Below, one piece after another: positions 44,693 to 58,487 of a stretch of 64,000 nucleotides of DNA; the stretch's first letter is position 1; each line of letters opens with the position of its first letter. The translations under genes and the position numbers were made by a program. The stretch comes from Grammothele lineata (taxonomy: Eukaryota > Basidiomycota > Agaricomycetes > Polyporales > Polyporaceae). The stretch covers positions 248,001 through 312,000 of the forward strand of contig NDFF03000061.1 of NCBI GenBank assembly GCA_002150815.3, given 5' to 3'. The notes under the pieces are model-generated. The model was not told the DNA's origin. It did not search any database and worked only from the letters and a program-made list of their open reading frames with translations.

Positions 44693-46121
44693 AGGCCGTC
44701 ACGCGCCTCTGTCCTCGTCGGCGCTTCTGACTGATTCCGCTTGACTTCATCCCCATCACCAATTCGCCGCGGTCATACAGTATCGTCTCAATTTTGCTTA
44801 CCAGATATTATTCGCCTCTGTTGGCTGAAAAGCTAGACTCGATTCTATAAACGTTTGCTCTCGCTATGTCAAGCGTGGTATGTGTCGACGCAGGGCTGAT
44901 GATCCGGGTCCTTGAAGCCGTAGTATGCAGACCGAGTGAAGTCAAAGCCTCTCATTTATAGTACGCTCCACGTTTCGGTTTAGCGGGTGTTTGATGAGTT
45001 GATACCACGGATACTTCGCATTCAGGACCAAGAATGTGACCCTTACATTGGACTTCCCTGAATAAAGCGGGGTTTGGTGGTAAAAGCCAGACCTCCCTGA
45101 GTATACATCGTGCTGGCTTTATCCGGGCGGTTTACGATAGCTTGTCAGCAAACCGCGCTCGCCCAGAACGCTCCCTATCGGTAAATTGCCGACCTATGCA
45201 GCACACTCTGAACGTCTCTCCACCCACGGCCCGAACGGTCCTCCATTGTTGCTTCTTGCGAACTGATAAGCTTGTCACCTCTGACCAGCTTGACAAGCGA
45301 CGACACTCGAGCTAGAAGTGGTCGGCGCTCAGCAACCATACAGTTGATCATAATGGCTGTCAAGAACCTTCCGTATGGGATTCCACCTCTTCCAATTGCC
45401 GTACGCTTCGCACTTTGCTACCTACATGTGAACAATCTCATCAAGCGGCGTCCGCCATCATCCTCACCTAAATCAGCAACTGCATGTATCGACAAGGCAC
45501 ACCATGAAGTACAGCCATGTCTATTGTGGAAGGCAATGCATGATGAAGCATCTTGCCTACCAATACGGGACCGTAGCGAGACGGAATGCCGGCCGTTCAC
45601 CGCATGCCTCCTGCCACCGGGGACAGAGCGGGTGTCGACTCTGTGGCGTCGGACAGGTACGTACACCGTACGCACCACGGGGCATGTCCTCGCGGGACTG
45701 ACGTTCTCTATCTCCGCCATGCGTTTCTCCCTGGCTTCAACTTTCAAGTTGATTGAGCTCTTTGCAATGGCGAGGTCGAACGTCCCTGGCTATAGTTAGC
45801 CGCCCACAGCTATCTCGGTGCCGAAAGTTGCTAGCGCGGAGAACATGATGGGCAAGAACCATCAACCCGCCGGACGATACCGACCTACGACAACGCGTGA
45901 TGCGTACACATGGCGACATGTACTTCGTAAGCTTCCACCAAGCTTCCACAAGGTCCAGGATCGAAAGGCAACTACGTTACCCGCCGACAGAACCATGATA
46001 GTACCTTGGGCGGCTGATCCGCCGCCGTAGGCATTCCGGTGAGCATAAACCCCTCCGGAGTACGGCTGAAGGCAGACGAGCCCCCTCCAGCCTTCCTTCG
46101 CACCCATCAGGTCTGTCCAGG
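44693..46121. other. 1.4-kb intergenic region, PCNA / S53 protease
   Basis: Divergent spacer with the PCNA promoter on its left. An open frame at 45272-45799 (175 codons) has no recognised domain. In another frame, near 45500-45560, MKYSHVYCGRQC resembles a Cys motif of a fungal protein family, perhaps a gene relic. No supported gene. Confidence 0.4.
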
Positions 46122-48445
46122 ATGTTGCTCGTTACTCGTCTGCTCGTGGCTATCGCCCTCGGCCTCGCTGCGTCTGCGTCCTCGCCGCAGCTCTCGCCCC
46201 GCGTGCAGCACGAGTCGCGTGCCTTCACGCCGCGCGGCTGGGCACCCGTCCGTCGCGCGGACGCGAGCACCATCCTCCCTCTCCGGATCGGCCTCACCCA
46301 GCCGAACCTCCGCTCGCTCGAGGAATACCTGATGGACATCGCCCACCCGGAGTCGCCCAACTATGGTGCGCACTGGACACCCGCGAAAGTCGCCCAGACG
46401 TTCCGTCCTACGGCGGAGGCGATCGACACCGTTCGTGCGTGGCTCGCGCAGAGCGGTGTTGCGCCCGAGCGCGTGCGCCTCAGCTCTGGCGGTGGCTGGA
46501 TTAGTGCGGACGTGTCGGTCGCGGAGGCGGAGGGGCTGCTTGGCACGGAGTACTTCGTCTACGAGCACGAGAACGGCGCAGAGCAGGTTGCGTGCGAGCG
46601 GGCGTACCATCTCCCGGAGCACGTCTCGAAGCACGTTGACTTCGTGACCCCCACGCTGCACTTCGACGCGAAGACGGGTCGCGGTAAGCCTGTCATGGAG
46701 AAGCGGTCGAGCTTCAAGGCGCACAACGTTGGCCAGCCCGGTTTCGGGCCCGTGTCGCCGAAGACCGACGGAACGATCCAGGTATGTATTTTACCTAAAA
46801 ACATTTTCGGGGCTATAGTTCACTATGTTTGGTAGGATCTCTTCGATGAGCTCGACGAGTGTGATGTGCACATCACGCCGAATTGTCTCCGTGCACTGTA
46901 CGACTTCGTCTACTTCCCTGTGGCGGCTAAGAAGAACTCCCTCGCCGTCGGTACGTACCTCGACATGGCATCCCGTAGTTACACTAACCGATAAAATATA
47001 GTCGAGTACACTCCTCAGGCATACGTTCCCTCGGATCTTGACCTGTTCTTCAAGAACTTCTCGAGCTCGCAAATCGGTCAACGCCCAGTCATGGCCAGCA
47101 TCGATGGCGGTAAGCTCGGTCATTCGTTACTGAACGAAGGCGCTCAAGTGCTTACACTTGGTACCTAGGTACCATTGATGTCGATGGCAGTGGCTTCGAC
47201 TACAACGGCGAGTCCAACCTGGATTTGCAGTACGCCATGGCTCTAGTCGGCAAGTCGCAGAACGTCACTTTGTACCAGGTCGGCGACACGGTTCAAGGTG
47301 CGAGCTTATCAAGTCAACGCATAGGGTACGTAATACTGATAAGCCAGTACTCCAGGCGCGTCTTTCAACAACTTCCTCGATGCGATCGACGGCTCCTTCT
47401 GCACGTACGAGGGCGGGGACGATCCTACCCAAGACGGCATTTACCCTGACCCCTACGGTGGCTACCAGGGTGCGTCTGTATAGCCGACCTGTTCTGTATA
47501 ACGCTCACAGGACTCCAGGTGCGGAGGACTGCGGCACCTTTACTCCCGCTCATGTCATCTCTACTTCTTACTCGTACGACGAGTGGGAGCTCACGCCCGC
47601 CTACATGGAGCGCCAGTGCAACGAGTATGCTAAGCTCGGACTCATGGGCGTCACCGTGCTCTATTCTTCTGGCGACTATGGTGTCGGTGGCTACGGCGAC
47701 ACTTGCCTGGGCCCCGACGGCGTGCCCACGGACGACGGGAAGACTTTCGCGCCCTCGTTCCCTGGTGGCTGCCCGTACGTCACTTCCGTCGGCGCGACCC
47801 AGATCAACCCCGGCGCGAAGGTGACGGACCCGGAGAGCGCGTGCGCGCAGGTGATCTACTCCGGCGGCGGCTTCTCGAACGTGTTCCGCATGCCGAGCTA
47901 CCAGAAGAGCGCGGTCGAGTCGTACCTTACCAAGTACCCGCCTTCGTACTCGACCGACCTCTGGAACGCAACCGGCTCGCGCGCGTACCCTGACCTGTCT
48001 GCGAACGGGTGCGTGTTATCCCCGCTGGCCCAACTTGATGGAGGCTAACAGTCACGCGTATTTGCAGTGCCAACTACATCGTCGCCGTTCAGGGCGAGTT
48101 CTACCGCGTCTTCGGCACTTCTGCTTCTTCGCCCGTCATGGCCGCGATCCTATCCGCGATCAACGATGCCCGCCTTGCGATCGGCAAGAAGCCTATCGGG
48201 TTCATCAACCCTACTGTGCGTATCTCAACCTTCCTTCCGGCGTCCGTTAATGACGAGGCTGATCCCCGCGTGTCCGACAGATCTACTCAAACACGTTCAA
48301 GTATGCGTTCAACGATATCACCAACGGCACGAACCCCGGATGCGGCACCGAGGGCTTCGCCGCCCAGCCTGGCTGGGACCCTGTCACGGGCATGGGTACG
48401 CCCAACTTCCCCAAGTTGCTTGCCCTCTGGCTTCTGCTTCCTTGA
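46122..48445 (+). CDS. secreted S53 family protease (tripeptidyl-peptidase/sedolisin type)
   Basis: Exons 46122-46781, 46836-46950, 47002-47109, 47169-47297, 47356-47469, 47519-48008, 48068-48215 and 48281-48445 give 1929 nt (642 residues). It starts with a signal peptide ([19 protein letters not shown]), then a prodomain ([34 protein letters not shown]). The catalytic domain has the sedolisin triad: Glu309 and Asp313 ([12 protein letters not shown]), the oxyanion Asp428 (SSGDYGVG) and Ser557 ([12 protein letters not shown]). The C-terminus has the calcium-site-like [20 protein letters not shown] and MGTPNF. These enzymes are acid proteases that release tripeptides or cut peptides outside the cell, and white-rot and mushroom fungi carry many. 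Full length and apparently intact. The gene is divergent to PCNA. Confidence 0.92.
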
Positions 48446-48636
48446 GCCGTTGGATCAGTGGGATCAGTGAATGTGTACTATGGACCTTTTGTACAGTGGG
48501 CCTGTCCTGTACGATGAGATACCCCGTAAAATTGGACTTTGCGTCTTCATTTCACACGTTCTCACCCGCCGATGGCTGGTGATATGCATTCGGCGGACGC
48601 AACGGATTGGAGAAGGGGAAAATGATAGCGGTATAG

Positions 48637-50342
48637 TCACATATCAAGTCTATCCCCCAGACATAAGTTCACGCCTGCATTCTGTTTACGTCGCAGCGCC
48701 CTTCCCTTCAGCCGATGGGCCTGGGCCTTGCGCGGTCGCGAAGGCGTGTCATCATCTCCACCTTCCTGCTCTCGCAACCTAGCCTTCTTCTCCAAGATGT
48801 AGCCCAACTCATCAAGAGCCTCATTCGTCAACCTGTCGTCCCTTCCCGTCCAGAGAAGTTTCGTAACTGGCCGTGCAGGGATCGGCGCCCGAGGTGTGCG
48901 CGGACGGCTGCGAAACCGTGGAGCAACGCTGCCGTACATGTCGTCGATATTGTGTTCGTCTTCCTCTTCGTCGCCGTCGCCATTACCGCCTTCCTCGTTC
49001 TCACTCACACCAACGCCATCGAGCCCCGGGCTGAAGTCGTTCAGCTTCCTCTCAACGTCGTCCAAATCGCGTGACGGACTGCGTATCGGGCTGACCGCGC
49101 GTGCCTTTCCCTTCCCCTTGTCACGACGCGGCACAGGGGGCGGCGAAGGCGACGAGTCCAACACCGCCACCCTCGTCTTGCGCGCGCGGCGTACAGTGCG
49201 GACGTAGTCTACGGTGGGCGGGGGCACGATGCGGCCCTGCTCGCGCATGCTCGTGATGAGCGCGCGGATGTCGTCTGAGGTGATCACGGCTGGCGGCGTG
49301 GGTTGGCGTGGGGCGGGCGCCACGCGTGGAGCAGCAGGAGGGTTGTGCGTATAGCGTAGACTTGGAGGAGCATTGGGCTGGGGAGCGGGAGCGGGTTGCG
49401 GGCGGGGAGGCAGGGGATGAGGAATTCGAGAGGCGGTGGGTATCTGAGGCGTTGGTTGACTATCTTGTCCGGGTCGTGGAAGGAGCTCATTTCGGGTAGA
49501 AGAGAGAGGCGTGATAGCGAATTTCGTCTTCCGCGGTGCGGTTGATTTCTGCGACTGAGAGATTTCGTCAGTAAGTGTACTGTTGTCTTGTCTTAGTAAA
49601 CGTCCGAACCTGGAAGACTACGACGTTGGGATGGGGATGCAGGGCCTGAGCAGGTCCCGCCTCTGAGCGTGTCTGTGTCTGCGTGCCGATGGGACGTTCA
49701 GGTTGACTGGTAGCAACATGTTGCTGTAGCGCCGAGCTAGAGGCTGCGGGTATCTCATTCCCGGGTCGGGAAGATAATGACTTTTCGGAAGAGGGCGGAG
49801 GAATCTCCGTGATATCATCATCGAGTATAATGATATCGTCGTCTACGGGAATCGCGGCATTGAGCGGGGCGTGAACGATGCGTTTGGAGGACGACGCCGC
49901 GGTCTTTGGTATATCGGATACCTGTTTTGAAGTTCGCTCTGTTTGAGTCGTGGTCTTTGTTCCCGAAGGCTGACTCGGGGCTGCCACCGCTTTAGAAGCA
50001 GATGGTGTGGCGCTCGTGGTGGGCCCCTCGAGCCGTGGCCGTTTTGTACATCGTCGACATTGCCACGCGAAGCGACCCGCTCCTCGTTTGCCTGCTGCAT
50101 CGGCTGCGATCCGAGCCATTATTTCCTCCTCTGACACCGGAGGAATATGACAGACTAAAAATCAAACAATGGGTGATGTTAAGGGGCATTAAAAGGGGTG
50201 GAAATAGTGGCAAACCGTGGTGCCAGAGACGTTCGCACTTCGCACATTGCAGAAGAAATCTCTGGGGACTGTTGTCAGACTTGCTGCATCTAGTACATTG
50301 CCCCTGAGGCATAATTGGAGCGCCCTGTGTAGAAGCCATCAT
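48637..50342 (-). CDS. PHD-finger protein
   Basis: Exons 50342-50216, 50154-49610 and 49554-48637 give 1590 nt (529 residues). An N-terminal PHD-type zinc finger is visible: Cys16/Cys19, Cys33/Cys36, W40 HH V C44, then Cys75/Cys78 (FAWQCRRC). The second half of the finger is created by splicing across an intron with a GTTTGC donor. PHD fingers bind histone H3 tails. The rest is disordered: Thr/Ser/Pro-rich, an acidic patch DDDIIILDDDITEIPPP that resembles a SUMO-interacting motif, a Pro-rich stretch (PLPPRPQPAPAPQPNAPP), and a basic, helical-looking C-terminus (LLWTGRDDRLTNEALDELGY, RLKGRALRRK). Likely a chromatin-linked regulator; no specific ortholog is recognised. It converges with the protease gene. 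Confidence 0.75.
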
Positions 50343-51963
50343 GGCCTGTGCTGGGCGAAGTTCCGATCACCTAAACAGAACGTTAAGTATTCAGTAAGAC
50401 GTTAACATTCACTGTTTAGCAACTTGTATCCGAGCGGTCGTGAGTTGGATGGCTCGCCGGATGAAATTTGTCGGAGGGTACAACGGATGGAGATCTGAGA
50501 ACGGTTGCTGCGGTACTGCCTTTCGCAAGAGATGGTCGAAATTAGTCGTGTAACACTGAAATCCTGCAAAAGAAGATGGAAGCAGAGCATTAGGAAGATA
50601 CGGTCCGCTACAGGCGCCGCTCTGCACGCATCGGACGCCTACTTGAGTAGCCGCAAGGCGCGTGCAAAACGCGCGATGCGCGGTAGAATGCAAGTTGCAC
50701 TATCTACGCCCAAGCATTTCCAGATCGGTTCAAGCTTCTCTAACTGGCCGCGCCGGCTCTATTCCGAGTCTCGGCTTCAAGCTTCAGGATAGTATGTAGA
50801 ACTTTGAGCTTCGGCGCAGCATCAACTCGAGCGCCGGTCGCCAACCGCCACGCGTCAACATTGGGATTCCTTCCCAATGTTCACCACAAACTATCACTCA
50901 TCTGCTCGACACGGACCTGCTTGACGATCCAATTTATCTCTGAGCGCTTGCCGTGAGCCTACATGTGTATTATGAAACTCTATCGATAAATTCCGCCTCA
51001 AGAAGGGTGCGGCGGCCCGATCTGCTGGAATCCTCGACGCGCTCGCTCGACTCATCGTACGTCCACAAGCCAAACCAACAAACCACCGCGACTGGGGCTA
51101 CCCTGGATTCCCACCGACACATAGAACCCTACGCCACGGGAAACTCAGAAGTTCCTTCTCAGGCTCGTCAACATCTCGAGGACATCTGCATGCGACTTAT
51201 CAGCGTTCATATTGCCATCGACGCTTTTCCCAACCGTATTGCCCTCCTCCGCGTAATCTTGGAAGATCCCTACATCGACCATTCCACTGACCCCACCCTC
51301 CTTCCTCTCTTTGATCTCCAGACGGTACTCCACAAGTACTCCATTGAACGGATGTGTCCTTCCGTTCCGGCCACTAAGTATCGTATGGGATACCGCACGT
51401 CATCCTCCTCTTGAGCAGTTCACAGTTTAGATTTGCCCACGTAGAGGTGACTAGGTCGACCCTTTATTTCGCGAGAAGCTATGTTCGTACATCAGGGCTA
51501 GGCTCGATTCGGACGCATGGACGTCTGAAGTCAATGGCGCGGCGCCTACTTAAGCTTGAGAGTTGGGGATAGTGGGGTGGGTTACATCGCGGAGTGAGAG
51601 GTGGCGGGCTTGCCGTAACTAGTAAACAATGTTCCAGGATCCATGTGTACGAGTATACATAGCATGATAGCAATACGCAGGAGAGAGAGAGAAGGAGACC
51701 GTGGACTGAGGTAGTTCCATGTCGTTTTGGACGCGTACGCCAGCGTCGTGTGGGCAGATTATGAGGAGGCCTGTCAGTGCGGCTTCATCGTGACCAGAGG
51801 CTGCTAAAACACGAGCGTCTATATGTAGCGCGACGTCATAATTGCCGGGGACGCGCTCGCCGGAGAAGCACCACCAACTCGTCCGTCCTTAATCCACGTC
51901 CCCCACCGTCTCTTCCTCTCCTTCTATGCCCACCGGGTCCCTGCTGTAAAATACCGACGCTTT
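50343..51963. other. 1.6-kb intergenic region, PHD protein / PLD1
   Basis: Divergent spacer. A TATA-like CTATATGTA (51819-51827) and a CGACGTCA half-palindrome (51831-51838) lie about 130-145 bp before the PLD1 start codon. An open frame at 50953-51414 is listed separately. Confidence 0.4.
50953..51414 (+). CDS. possible small hypothetical protein
   Basis: A 153-codon open frame on the plus strand. From about residue 70 the sequence looks coding (LEDICMRLISVHIAIDAFPN, RIALLRVILEDPYI, LLPLFDLQTVLHKYSIER), with alternating hydrophobic residues. The first 50 residues look random. No domain recognised, and upstream exons cannot be excluded. It may be a relic. Confidence 0.25.
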   Translation: MSLHVYYETLSINSASRRVRRPDLLESSTRSLDSSYVHKPNQQTTATGATLDSHRHIEPYATGNSEVPSQARQHLEDICMRLISVHIAIDAFPNRIALLRVILEDPYIDHSTDPTLLPLFDLQTVLHKYSIERMCPSVPATKYRMGYRTSSSS

Positions 51964-54900
51964 ATGGCTACTCTTGCCAGGCCGCCCGAAGGCCTCTACG
52001 ATATCGTCTCGCATGCCATCCACAACCGTCAACATGACCGGAGTGCCGAAAACGAGGAACACCCGTCCACACCCCCGCTCGCACAGCCTCCAGTCGTAAG
52101 GCCTAATGGCCGTATTCACGCATAGACATTAATTAACACTCTGTTTTGTATAGGACAATCCAGAAAGTTTCAATCGTAGCCACACCCGAGATACCGGCGA
52201 AGGGCAGGACGGTCAGGCGGATGGACAGCCCACAAAGGCAGACGGAAAGCGGCCTGAGGTGCGCCAACTTTACTCGCTCGCCGTATGCACTCTTACATGG
52301 ATCTCCGTGCACTAGAAGAAGTTCGAGATTGGACGCGGAGATGCTTCACCCCCCTCGCCGAACTCTAGAATATCCTTCCCCGGATACGCGTCCGATGACC
52401 AGAAGCATAAGCCGCGCCGCGGCCTCTCCATCTCCACATACCGCTCCCCTGCGCCTGGAACGCCGCAACAACGTACTGGCCCTCCCCGCTCCATCTCTTA
52501 CAACTACTCTCTGTCCAGCGCGCATGGCCACACCTTTTCCCCCGCGCCCTCCAGACAGACCAGCTCCCAGATGGAGTCTCATGTTGATGAGGATCCTGAC
52601 AGAGCCTTCGACTTCCCCCCTGCAACCTCGCCTTTCCGTGGCGCGTTAGAGTATGGGGATCCAGAGCAACGCCAACGCGAGCGGTCACTCGCGGAGCGGA
52701 AGCACAAGAAGCGCGAGAGCTACTTTGACACGCCTTGGAATCCCATGAAGTGGATCACGGAGTCTCCCAGAGACAGTCCCGGCGAAGAACTCCCTCAGTT
52801 TGACTTCGGTCAAGGTCCGCGCACCGACGGCGGACATGAAGGTGCTGACGCGGACGGAGAGGCCCCCGCAGCTGGGCCCTCGGAGGGCTCTCCGGCGTCG
52901 GCTGTCCCCACGCGTTTACGCCAGGCACGTTCGATGCCGCACATGCAGAGCGAAAACCGCTCGCCAGTGACGCCGAAGTGGGGACGTCTACGCTCCTTGC
53001 TCCCTCATATCGCTGGACAGTCGAAGGCGCACCCAACGCCCTCGGCCGTCGCTCCTGCCAACGTGAATATCACGGACGAGCTCATCACGGGTGGCCTCGC
53101 CACGCTTATGATGCGTCTGTGGATCGAGCGCGACGAAAAGGGGCATCGGAGAGTCCCTGCGCTGTTCCACCGATTGCGGATACGCGTCAGTGATAGTCTA
53201 CATCCCATGCACGGCAACAAGGCGGTGTTCCGGATCGAATGTGAATATGCGAACGGCGCAGTGCGCTGGGTTGTTTATCGCCAGCTGCGCGAATTTCTCT
53301 CTCTCCACGGTCATTATACCATATCCAATGCGTATAATCGCAACCTCGACACATTGCCCGAATTCCCCATAACGAGTATGTGACGCCGTTTAATCGCTGA
53401 TTCCAACTGTGACTCACGGGCATACAGGTCTTCCTTACTTCAAATGGTTGAAGGAGCGGAACGATGAAATCCGACATGCGGAATTTGCACGAATGCAACG
53501 AGAGACTCTCGAGAATTATCTCATCGGTCTCATTCGCGCTGTTGTGCGTGCTTTAATCATTCGCTATAACTGCTATTGCTGATCTCACGCAGATGTTCCA
53601 TCCGTCCGTGAACCGTTTAGCGGGGTTCTTGGAGTTCGGTGCTCTCACTATTGCCCTCGCGCAATCTGGCGGCGCGCAGTATAAGGCTGGATTCCTCTAT
53701 CTTGAGGGCATTGCGCCTAAAGGCGCTTTCGCACGTCGTTCGGCCGGCTGGCGGGAAAAGAAGAAACAGCGCTGGTGTGCTGTCCGTGAGAGTTACCTTG
53801 TTGCGATGGAAGAGATGGGAGAGGTGAGTTTAATGGGCTTGCGACCGTGTGGCACGAAATAATGCCATCCTATAGCTCACAGTGTGGGACGTATTCCTAA
53901 TCGACCAAGACTTTGCTATCGAGCGTCCGACGCGATACTATCGACAGGGCCTGAACCTCCTTCATATAGATGGCGAGGACAGCGACGACGATCATGAGGC
54001 TCCCGAATCTTCTACAAGAGGACGCGAGACTCACAAGTCTCAGTCTCTACTGCCTCCTACTCCCCGCAAACGGCTCGCTTCGACGGTCGGCTCCATCAAG
54101 AGCTCCATCACCAAAGTCCTGCATGTCGGCGGCTCCCCAAAGAAGCAACGCCAACGCTCCGCCCACACCCGCGCCAGCGGTTCGGTGAACAACCTCACAG
54201 CGGACGGCGTGCCCCGCCGGCGGTCGAGCGACTCCCGGGCGAGCATCGACTCGGCGAGCTCCGCGTCGAGCATGCCCTCGCGAGCGCTCACCCCGATGCT
54301 CGACCCGTCAACGAACACGAACCCGCTCGACAACCACGGGCACGACGACCACGAGCGCGACGGGCACGGGCAGGCGCGGCGTAGCGGTTCGCAGCACAAG
54401 AAGCGGAGCTCCAAGGACGTGTCGAAGCACGTGTTTTACGTCGTGAACTCGCAGACGCGTCTGAAGCTGTACGCGAAGAACGAGAGGCAGATGTTGCAGT
54501 GGATCGCGGCGCTGGAGCGCGTTGCACGTGAGAGTCATTATACGGGCAAGAACCGCTTCGACAGCTTCGCGCCGATCAGGCTCAACGTTGCTGCGCAGTG
54601 GCTAGTGGATGGGGTAAGCAGTTATCGTAGTTCGATTGAGTGAATGGGTGGCTAATTGGGAGGGTTCATAGCGTGACTATTTTTGGAACTTGTCGAGGGC
54701 GATCCTGCTCGCGCGGGAGACGATTCAAATCCACGATTGGTGGCTGTCACCGGGTTTGTGGATTTGCGCGTACCGGTGGTTCTTCCGCTGATTAGCATGC
54801 GCAGAATTGCTCTTACGTCGTCCTGGCAAGGACCGGTATCGTTTAGACCATCTATTGGAGAAGAAGGCGAAAGAAGGGGTCAAGATCTACGTCATCCTCT

Positions 54901-57900
54901 AGTATGTCTCTATCCTCTTTGTGCTCATGCGTGTATTAACGTCATCACAGTCAGGAGGTATCGAGTCGCACCACGCCTACAGACAGCAAGTAAGTATACC
55001 GTGCCCTCGAAGTGGGCAAGTCTGACGTAGAACCACAGCTATTCGAAACAACGCCTGTCCGCTCTCCATCCCAACATCATGGTCCAACGATCACCATCCC
55101 ACTTCCAGACGGGCACCTTCTATTGGGCTCATGTACGCTCACCCAAATATCTGTGATCGCCGATGTTCTAACGTGCCTCATTGCAGCACGAGAAGCTTTG
55201 TGTAATTGACCAGGCGATTGCGTTCATGGGCGGCCTCGATCATTGCTTCGGACGGTATGAGCCCTTTGACTACATCGCTTTCTTCGTCGCGCTGAAGGGT
55301 GTGATAGTTGGGACACGCCTCAGCATATACTCGTAGATGACCCCGAATTCGACACCTCTGAGCAGATCTGGCCAGGCAAGGACTACAGCAACCCTCGTAT
55401 AAGTGACTTCCATACGCTAAACAGGCCGCACGACGACATGTACGATCGGTCGAAGGTGCCGCGGATGCCCTGGTGCGTTTAGGAGGACAAACAAGTGGAG
55501 GCTCTCTTGCTGATGAACTGTTCAATAGGCACGACGTCTCCATGCAAGTGGTAGGCCAACCTGCTCGCGATCTTGCGAGGCACTTCGTTCAGAGGTTAGT
55601 TATGACGTTGAGTTACTCCGACGTGAACTTACTCCATGATACCCAGGTGGAACCACTTGCTTCGGATTAAGGTAGGCCAGATTCCTATGAAGATGAAAAA
55701 CATTATGCTGACATGTACACCTTAGAATCACTCACGGACAATGCCTTTCTTATTGCCACCGCCCGAGTTCAAGCCGGGCGAGCTGGCCGACATGGGCCTC
55801 ACGGGCACGTGCGAGCTTCAGATCTGTCGCTCTGCCGGCCCCTGGTCTATGGGAACTCCCGATCGCGTTGAGCATTCGATCCAGAACGCGTACCTCAAGG
55901 GTTCGTGGCACTCATGCCGTCAAATGATCGTTGCTAATGGTGCTGGTCTTCTAGCGATTCAACTCTCTGAACACTTCGTGTACATCGAGAACCAGTTCTT
56001 TATCACTTCGTGAGTTCCGCAGATCTCCTTCTGTGACGATTTCCTCACACATCCGCAGTACTGTGGTGAATGAAGTGAAGATCGAGAACCGGATCGGCGA
56101 CGCGATCGTGCAGCGTATCATCCGTGCCCACCGCGAGCGTACTCCTTGGAAATGTTGTATCGTCATTCCACTCCTTCCCGGATTCTCTTTCCCCGTCGAC
56201 CATAGCGATGCCAGTGCGGTCCGTACATCTCCACCCTTCTTGATTATGGGCTAGCTGACAATTTCGAGCAGATTCGTATCATTCTCGAGTGCCAGAACAG
56301 GACAATTTGTCGAGGGCCGAACTCCATCTTTGCGCGTTTACGAAAAGAAGGCATCGATGTACGTAACCTACATTGTTATTCATGCAACAGCAGCTCACTT
56401 TCGATTCAGCCCGACGATTACATCACCGTGTTTTCGTTGCGCAACTGGGGCAAGCTACGTGGAGAAGTCCTTACTACGGAACAAGTGTATATTCACGGCA
56501 AGGTAGGCTATCAATGTCATACTCCGCTGATGCCCTACTGATCAAAAACCTCGCAGGTGTGCATTGTCGACGACCGTCTTGCTATCATCGGCAGTGCGAA
56601 CATCAACGAGCGTTCTCAACGTGGAGACAGAGACTCCGAGATTGCCGCAATCATCCGAGACACGGACATGCTGGACTGGTAAGCATACACCTTGACTCTG
56701 CCAGTGTGCCTGGTTGACGCGTATCCGTGAAGCACGATGGCGGGCAAGCCATTCAAAGTCGGCCGCTTTGCGCATACGCTCCGCGTCAGACTCATGAGGG
56801 AGCACATTGGCGTTGACGTAGACAGCTTGTACGAGGAGGACCTCATGGCCAACGAGCCAGCGCAGCAACCACACGAACAGGAGTATTGGGATCCCGAAGA
56901 CGAACAACAGTATGGCGATGCTGGTATCACTCATATCAAGAAGCACAAGCAAGACTCCCCCGTCAGTAACCTGCTTCACGATACTGCTGAAGGCATGAAG
57001 CAAAGTACGTCACGTTACTCCTCCACAGATTCCCAATACTCATCCAATACAGTCATGAACGCGACTGGCGAGATTGGCTCAACTAAGACCGCCAAGGTTG
57101 CGCGCAAGGCCGGAATCAAGTCGCATGGCTTCAACGCCACCGCTGGTGACGTATATCTCGATGAGGAGCGCCAGATGTATTCTCGGTCCGGTCAGAAAGA
57201 GCCGGGCTTCCCAAGTTCTGTTGTCCCAACGCTCGAGGAGAAGATCGTCTACGAGAAACGACCAAAGGAACGCACATCTGGTACACCAATCCACGAAGCA
57301 TTGGAAGAAGATGACGGCCAAGGTAGCAAGACGCCTACTCAGAATGGCAACGCGCACTCTACTGAAGGTGGCAGCAATGAAGCGTCTGAGCCTAATGGAC
57401 AGGCGAGTGGCAAACAGTCACCATCTAATAGCCACGCCCAAAATGGCTCTGCGAAGCTGCACGAACCTCCGCAGGCCCGGGTAGAGACGGGCGAGCTGTA
57501 TGGTGCGCCGGCCGACGCGTCCGCCGATCCTCAACACGACGACCAGCCGCCACACGCACGGTCTGGCAAGCTCGACGCGGACGAGGAGGAAGAGAAGGCA
57601 CCTGGAGCCCGTGCTACTCTGCGGAAGCATTTAGCAGCGAAGCTTGGTAATAAGCAGTGGCAGATGCCGACGCCGACGCCGCACGTAGATCCACACGGTT
57701 TTGAGGACCCGATAGCGGACTCGTTCTGGAAGGACGTCTGGGTAGCATCCGCCGTGCACAACGTGAGTCATGAAAGAATGTCTGCGTCATTCGATGGATG
57801 CTGAGGCGGTTTTTGCAGACTGAGATCTTCCGCAAAGTGTTCCATGCAATCCCAGACGATCTCGTTACGACGTGGAAGCAATACAAGGAGTTCGTCGTTC

Positions 57901-58487
57901 ATCACGAACGGTTGAATAAGCCGGTACGTTGCGAAAGCCGTGCACGCTTTCTGTACGCGTCTGACTGTGTCGACAGCTTAAGGAGAACGACCCGTCCGAC
58001 CCACCGTTGGCTCGCATGCCGTCGGAAGCTGCTGATCATGACGCACCGGGGCAGGCCAAGGTGGCTGAACACGGTATGAACGCTTCCCAAGACGCGCTTG
58101 CTCGCGAGAAAGAACATGTGGATGATGAGGGCTCGCGCAATGCCCACACTCCTCTTCCTGAGAGTCCGACGCCCGTACCCGGCCAGAAGGACAAGCGTCC
58201 CCAGACCAAGGGACCGCAGCCGTTCACCCAAGCGGAGAGGGAGGAGATGGAGAGCCTCCTGCATGAGTTGCGCGGGCATCTTGGTAAGTGGCTCCTTGTC
58301 ATATGCGTGAAGCATCATGAATACTAATCTATCGACAGTGCTATACCCGACGAGGTTTTTGGAGGGGGAGGATGTCGCCAACAACTTCTTATTCCCGTCT
58401 GATAGGTCAGCTATGATTGCTGCCTGCGTTCCATATCGTTTTCTGACCAACTGCGATAGACTACTGCCGCTACCCATATACGACTGA
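51964..58487 (+). CDS. PLD1 (SPO14): phospholipase D1 (PX-PH-HKD type)
   Basis: Hydrolyses phosphatidylcholine to phosphatidic acid and choline at membranes. Twenty-five exons are reconstructed (first 51964-52095, 52154-52258, 52316-53375, 53428-53543, 53593-53823, 53876-54613; smallest 55647-55671, 25 nt; last 58460-58487), all in phase, 5247 nt, 1748 residues. Order: disordered N-terminus; PX-like domain ([49 protein letters not shown]); PH domain ([19 protein letters not shown] ... [19 protein letters not shown]); then the catalytic part [38 protein letters not shown] (first HKD, His899) and [20 protein letters not shown] (second HKD, His1194). Family features [24 protein letters not shown] and [13 protein letters not shown] are present. 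A ~250-residue low-complexity insert follows the second HKD. The end, [20 protein letters not shown], matches fungal PLDs. A 48-nt segment (57004-57051) with splice signals lies in frame and may be an optional intron. Confidence 0.93.

Noticed and set aside
45272..45799. 175-codon plus-strand open frame between PCNA and the protease
   Set aside because: No domain or coding pattern. A Cys-rich motif in another frame (MKYSHVYCGRQC) hints at a relic only.
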